From positions 1-9,458 of the forward strand of contig CAYFJO010000422.1 in NCBI GenBank assembly GCA_964343305.1: a stretch of 9,458 bases of DNA, in the 5' to 3' direction. Below are positions 7,271 to 9,458 of this stretch, in pieces. A program made the position numbers and the translations under genes. This stretch comes from CAYFJO01 sp964343305 (GTDB lineage: Bacteria > Planctomycetota > Planctomycetia > Pirellulales > Pirellulaceae). Each line of letters starts with the position of its first letter. Position 1 is the first letter of the stretch. The notes under the pieces were generated by a model. It saw only the letters and a list, made by a program, of their open reading frames with translations. It was not told the origin of the DNA and ran no database searches.

Positions 7271-7368
7271 CAATGTAGAGCAATTGTCCCAATTACTCAT
7301 GAAATTAATCAATGTAGAGCAATTGTCCCCAATTGCTCGTGAAACAATTGGAGACAATTGTTCTACCA
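7271..7368. repeat. Interspersed palindromic repeat cluster built on a CAATTG core, just upstream of the ATPase-like gene
   Basis: CAATGTAGAGCAATTGTCCC occurs twice with a 39-base period (7271-7290 and 7310-7329). A third, inverted copy lies at 7350-7366: GTAGAGCAATTGTCCCC (7314-7330) matches its reverse complement at 15 of 17 positions. Three hairpins result. Copy 1 is GAGCAATT/AATTACTC with one mismatch. Copy 2 is a perfect 9-bp stem GAGCAATTG/CAATTGCTC with loop TCCC (7317-7338). Copy 3 is an 8-bp stem AACAATTG/CAATTGTT with loop GAGA (7343-7362). Copies 2 and 3 can instead pair into one 22-position stem (7314-7335 with 7345-7366, 20 matches, 9-base loop). The cluster ends two bases before the Shine-Dalgarno sequence of the next gene, so it should be transcribed in that gene's leader if the promoter lies upstream. 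Confidence 0.82.
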
Positions 7369-7370
7369 TC

Positions 7371-7378
7371 AGAAAGGA
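7371..7378 (+). promoter_or_regulatory. Ribosome binding site that fixes a GTG start at 7387
   Basis: AGAAAGGA is a strong Shine-Dalgarno sequence 8 bases before GTG 7387-7389. The alternative TTG at 7333 lies inside the palindromic repeat and has no ribosome binding site. Confidence 0.75.
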
Positions 7379-7386
7379 ATCGCGCC

Positions 7387-9444
7387 GTGCAAATTGCCCA
7401 TCTACGGATCAAGGAATTTGGTGGCTGGACTGATTTGGAACTCGCATCGTTTGCCGAAGGGCTGAGCGTTTTATACAGCCCGCACGGTCTGGACACGGCC
7501 GCCATTGCCCAGTTCGTGCAATCCATCTTGTTCGGGTTCGACGATCAGTATCGTCACAAGTTTTCGCCATCAAGCAACGTTCGCTGGGGCGGGACCCTGG
7601 AAGTGGCAAGCGAGCACGATTCGTTGATCATCCAACGATACGACGATGGATCGAAGACCGGCCACCTGTCGGTCAACGGTCGGCACAACCGCAGCAGCAG
7701 CCAGCAAGTCTTGAACGCGGCGCTGGGTGGCATGGACTCGTCGACGTTTGAACATGCCTTTGTGATTGGCTTGCGCGAGCGACCATCGATTCAAAAACTG
7801 ATCGACGGCGCGGTGCACCACGGGCTCGTTGATCCAGCATCTGGCACGCCGAACAACACACAACATTTGCAACGCGACTTGGATCTCGCGCGATCGCGGC
7901 TCGCGGCGCTGTCCACCATCGACACGGATTTGCCGACCTTGCAACAACGGCACAAAGCCATCGCCGACACCATTCAAACTAGTAGCCAACCGGCAGCCCG
8001 GCCTGAAAATCAGCAGCACCTTGGCGACCTTGACGGCCAATTGAAACGCTGGAGCGCCGTGCTGGACGAGGTTCAACAACATCGAGAACGGTTGCGTGCC
8101 GAGATCGACCAACTCAACGTCGACCATGCGGCAGTCCAACATGATTCTGATGGTTCGCACACTCAGTTGCGGCGCGAGATTTGCGCGAATCAACTTCGAC
8201 AACTGACGCGCTGCTACACCGAACTGCGTCACGCGATCCACGATCTGGTCAAACGCCGCCAGGAATTGCTGCCCGTCGATGCAAATCAAAACGTGGCTGC
8301 CACGCAGCACGAGTTGGAAACGATTGACCGCCAAATCAAGCAGATCCAGCTTCGTGATAAACTGCGAACTCAAGTGGAGAAACTGGAAAGTGAAGTTCGT
8401 AAAGCCAATCCAACTCCCGGCCTGTTGCATGTGGCGTCGAGCTTGTTGACCCGGTTGACCTGCGAGCAGTGGTGCGGGATCCAGATCATCGACCGGCGAG
8501 TGGTCGTCAAGGATGCGCACGGCGCACACACCGATTATCAACATCTGACAGACTCGGCGCGTGATCAGGTTTATCTCAGCTTGGCGCTGGCCGTGTCGAT
8601 CGTGTTTTCGCAGCGCGGCGTTCGATTGCCGATGGTCATCGATGACGTGTGTCTGCGAGCGGGCTCGGCATGGACGACGGCGACGGTCGACCTGCTGCAC
8701 GAACTGGGAACGCGCGGCCACCAAATCATTGCCTTAATCAGCCAACACGACGCCGCTCAACTGTTTCAAATCGGACAGGTCAACGTTTGCCAACTTCCGC
8801 GTGGAAGCGGCAAGGTCACGGTCTGGGATCAAACCGCGAACAACACCGCTGCCCCCGCCGTTCATCGCAGCCAGCCACGAACAACTCGGCACGAAAGCGG
8901 GCTGCTTTCCTACCTACACGAAGATGCAGGCGAAGCACGGCAACCATCGACGCTGCTGTTTGCCTCCGACGAAAATCGATTCTGTTTGTCAGAAAGCAAC
9001 CCGATCGACGATGCTCCGTCGATGGACTTTGACGCGGCACGTGCACTGCGGCAAATCGGCGTCCATCGCATCGGCGATTTGCTGAGGCTGATTCCCACCG
9101 ACACAAGTGCCCAACTTGCACACGCCTCGATCGGGTCGCAAAAGATCCGTCGCTGGCAGGCCGAAGCGTTGTTGGCTTGCCGCGTTCCCAATCTCAGCCC
9201 CTTTGACGCCCAAATCCTGGTGGCCTGTGGTATACGCGATCCCGAAGTGCTGAGCAGCATTCAGCCGACGGAATTGCATCAGCGCGTCGCATCGTTGGCC
9301 GAAACGCGCCAATGGCAGTCCCTGATCGAAAACGGAAATTCTTATGAGATCGAGCGACTAAGAACTTGGATCGTCCACGCCGGACAACCGCTCAGCGATG
9401 GTGCACAAGCTTCCGCAGCGACCGCCGCCGCAAGCCAGAACTGA
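7387..9444 (+). CDS. YhaN/SbcC-like coiled-coil ATPase homologue with degenerate Walker A, fused to a DUF4332-like helix-hairpin-helix domain
   Basis: 685 residues from GTG 7387, which has a strong ribosome binding site 8 bases upstream. Residues 1-51 follow the start of YhaN-type (AAA_27) ATPases: IAHLRIKEFGGWTDLEL, then LSVLY and AQFVQSILFGF. At the P-loop, where the family has GPNEAGKST, this protein has SPHGLDTAA (31-39), lacking the glycine, lysine and Ser/Thr. GGMDSSTFEHAFVIGL (114-129) matches the segment after the P-loop in that family. About 160-340 is a short coiled coil. The C-terminal ATPase half is recognisable: ASSLLTRLT (350-358), a signature-like LTDSARDQVYLSLALA (387-402) without the usual SGG/SxGT core, Walker B LPMVIDDV (414-421), and HQIIALISQHDA (445-456). 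A linker leads to 545-665, which resembles DUF4332 with helix-hairpin-helix-like turns (IGVHRIGDLLRLIP, ACGIRDPEVL). It is much shorter than YhaN, and no YhaO-like nuclease gene is adjacent. A role in DNA or chromosome organisation is inferred; ATP hydrolysis is doubtful. Confidence 0.8.
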   Translation: MQIAHLRIKEFGGWTDLELASFAEGLSVLYSPHGLDTAAIAQFVQSILFGFDDQYRHKFSPSSNVRWGGTLEVASEHDSLIIQRYDDGSKTGHLSVNGRHNRSSSQQVLNAALGGMDSSTFEHAFVIGLRERPSIQKLIDGAVHHGLVDPASGTPNNTQHLQRDLDLARSRLAALSTIDTDLPTLQQRHKAIADTIQTSSQPAARPENQQHLGDLDGQLKRWSAVLDEVQQHRERLRAEIDQLNVDHAAVQHDSDGSHTQLRREICANQLRQLTRCYTELRHAIHDLVKRRQELLPVDANQNVAATQHELETIDRQIKQIQLRDKLRTQVEKLESEVRKANPTPGLLHVASSLLTRLTCEQWCGIQIIDRRVVVKDAHGAHTDYQHLTDSARDQVYLSLALAVSIVFSQRGVRLPMVIDDVCLRAGSAWTTATVDLLHELGTRGHQIIALISQHDAAQLFQIGQVNVCQLPRGSGKVTVWDQTANNTAAPAVHRSQPRTTRHESGLLSYLHEDAGEARQPSTLLFASDENRFCLSESNPIDDAPSMDFDAARALRQIGVHRIGDLLRLIPTDTSAQLAHASIGSQKIRRWQAEALLACRVPNLSPFDAQILVACGIRDPEVLSSIQPTELHQRVASLAETRQWQSLIENGNSYEIERLRTWIVHAGQPLSDGAQASAATAAASQN

Positions 9445-9458
9445 AAGTACTGCGGCGA

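Larger units (their letters stand above)
7081..7386. promoter_or_regulatory. 306-bp divergent non-coding region rich in palindromes and repeats
   Basis: The region must carry promoters for the minus-strand lipoprotein and the plus-strand ATPase-like gene. It holds in order: a possible minus-strand -10 (TAAAAT, 7131-7126); a 13-bp palindrome; an AATCGGC/GCCGATT inverted pair at 7151-7157 and 7186-7192; two copies of TTTGTGGA 30 bp apart, the second inside a perfect DnaA-box sequence; a T-run at 7249-7256; and the repeat cluster at 7271-7368. Short frames open here lack any coding character. Confidence 0.6.

Noticed and set aside
7271..7349. Possible CRISPR array (39-base period repeats)
   Set aside because: There are only two direct copies, the interval between them is mostly repeat-derived rather than a unique spacer, a third copy is inverted, and no cas gene is present.
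7333..7386. TTG 7333 as start of the ATPase-like gene
   Set aside because: It falls inside the palindromic repeat with no ribosome binding site. GTG 7387 has AGAAAGGA 8 bases upstream and begins exactly at the conserved IAHLRIKEFG segment.
7570..8724. Long (384-codon) antisense open frame on the minus strand
   Set aside because: It is opposite a frame with clear ATPase-family motifs. Its product has no recognisable domain and no ribosome binding site, and it is explained by codon bias of the sense gene.

Overview
The window looks like chromosomal DNA of a planctomycete, probably near Rhodopirellula/Pirellulales. The evidence is the lineage-typical gene families: two PSCyt1/PSCyt2(DUF1549)/PSD1(DUF1553) cytochrome-type exported proteins and one DUF1501 protein. 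Moderate GC, weak Shine-Dalgarno signals and short interspersed palindromic repeats fit this. The assignment rests on domain recognition by eye; no database search was run.

Layout. 1-808 (minus) is the first 269 codons of a PSCyt1-DUF1549 protein that runs off the left edge. 809-1051 is a divergent control region. 1052-3463 (plus) is a complete PSCyt1-DUF1549-DUF1553 protein with two CxxCH haem-type motifs. A 66-bp double-hairpin repeat (3465-3530) separates it from a Tat-exported DUF1501 protein (3546-5018). After 47 bp comes a secreted right-handed beta-helix protein (5066-6460). These three plus-strand genes look like one transcription unit for an envelope or extracellular system, plausibly acting on polysaccharide, although substrate and reaction cannot be read from the sequence. 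The partial gene on the left is a divergently transcribed paralogue of the cytochrome-type member.

6461-6615 is a convergent spacer. 6616-7080 (minus) is a small predicted lipoprotein whose C-terminal half resembles the beta-rich ligand-binding modules of polysaccharide-export proteins. 7081-7386 is a 306-bp non-coding region holding a 13-bp palindrome, a perfect DnaA-box 9-mer beside a repeated TTTGTGGA, and a 100-bp repeat cluster ending just before the ribosome binding site of the last gene.

7387-9444 (plus) encodes a 685-residue protein with the layout of a YhaN/SbcC-like coiled-coil ATPase fused to a DUF4332-like helix-hairpin-helix tail. Its Walker A P-loop is missing its key residues, while the Walker B region is kept. 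This degenerate ATPase and the two same-architecture palindromic repeats placed directly before start codons are the most unusual things in the window.
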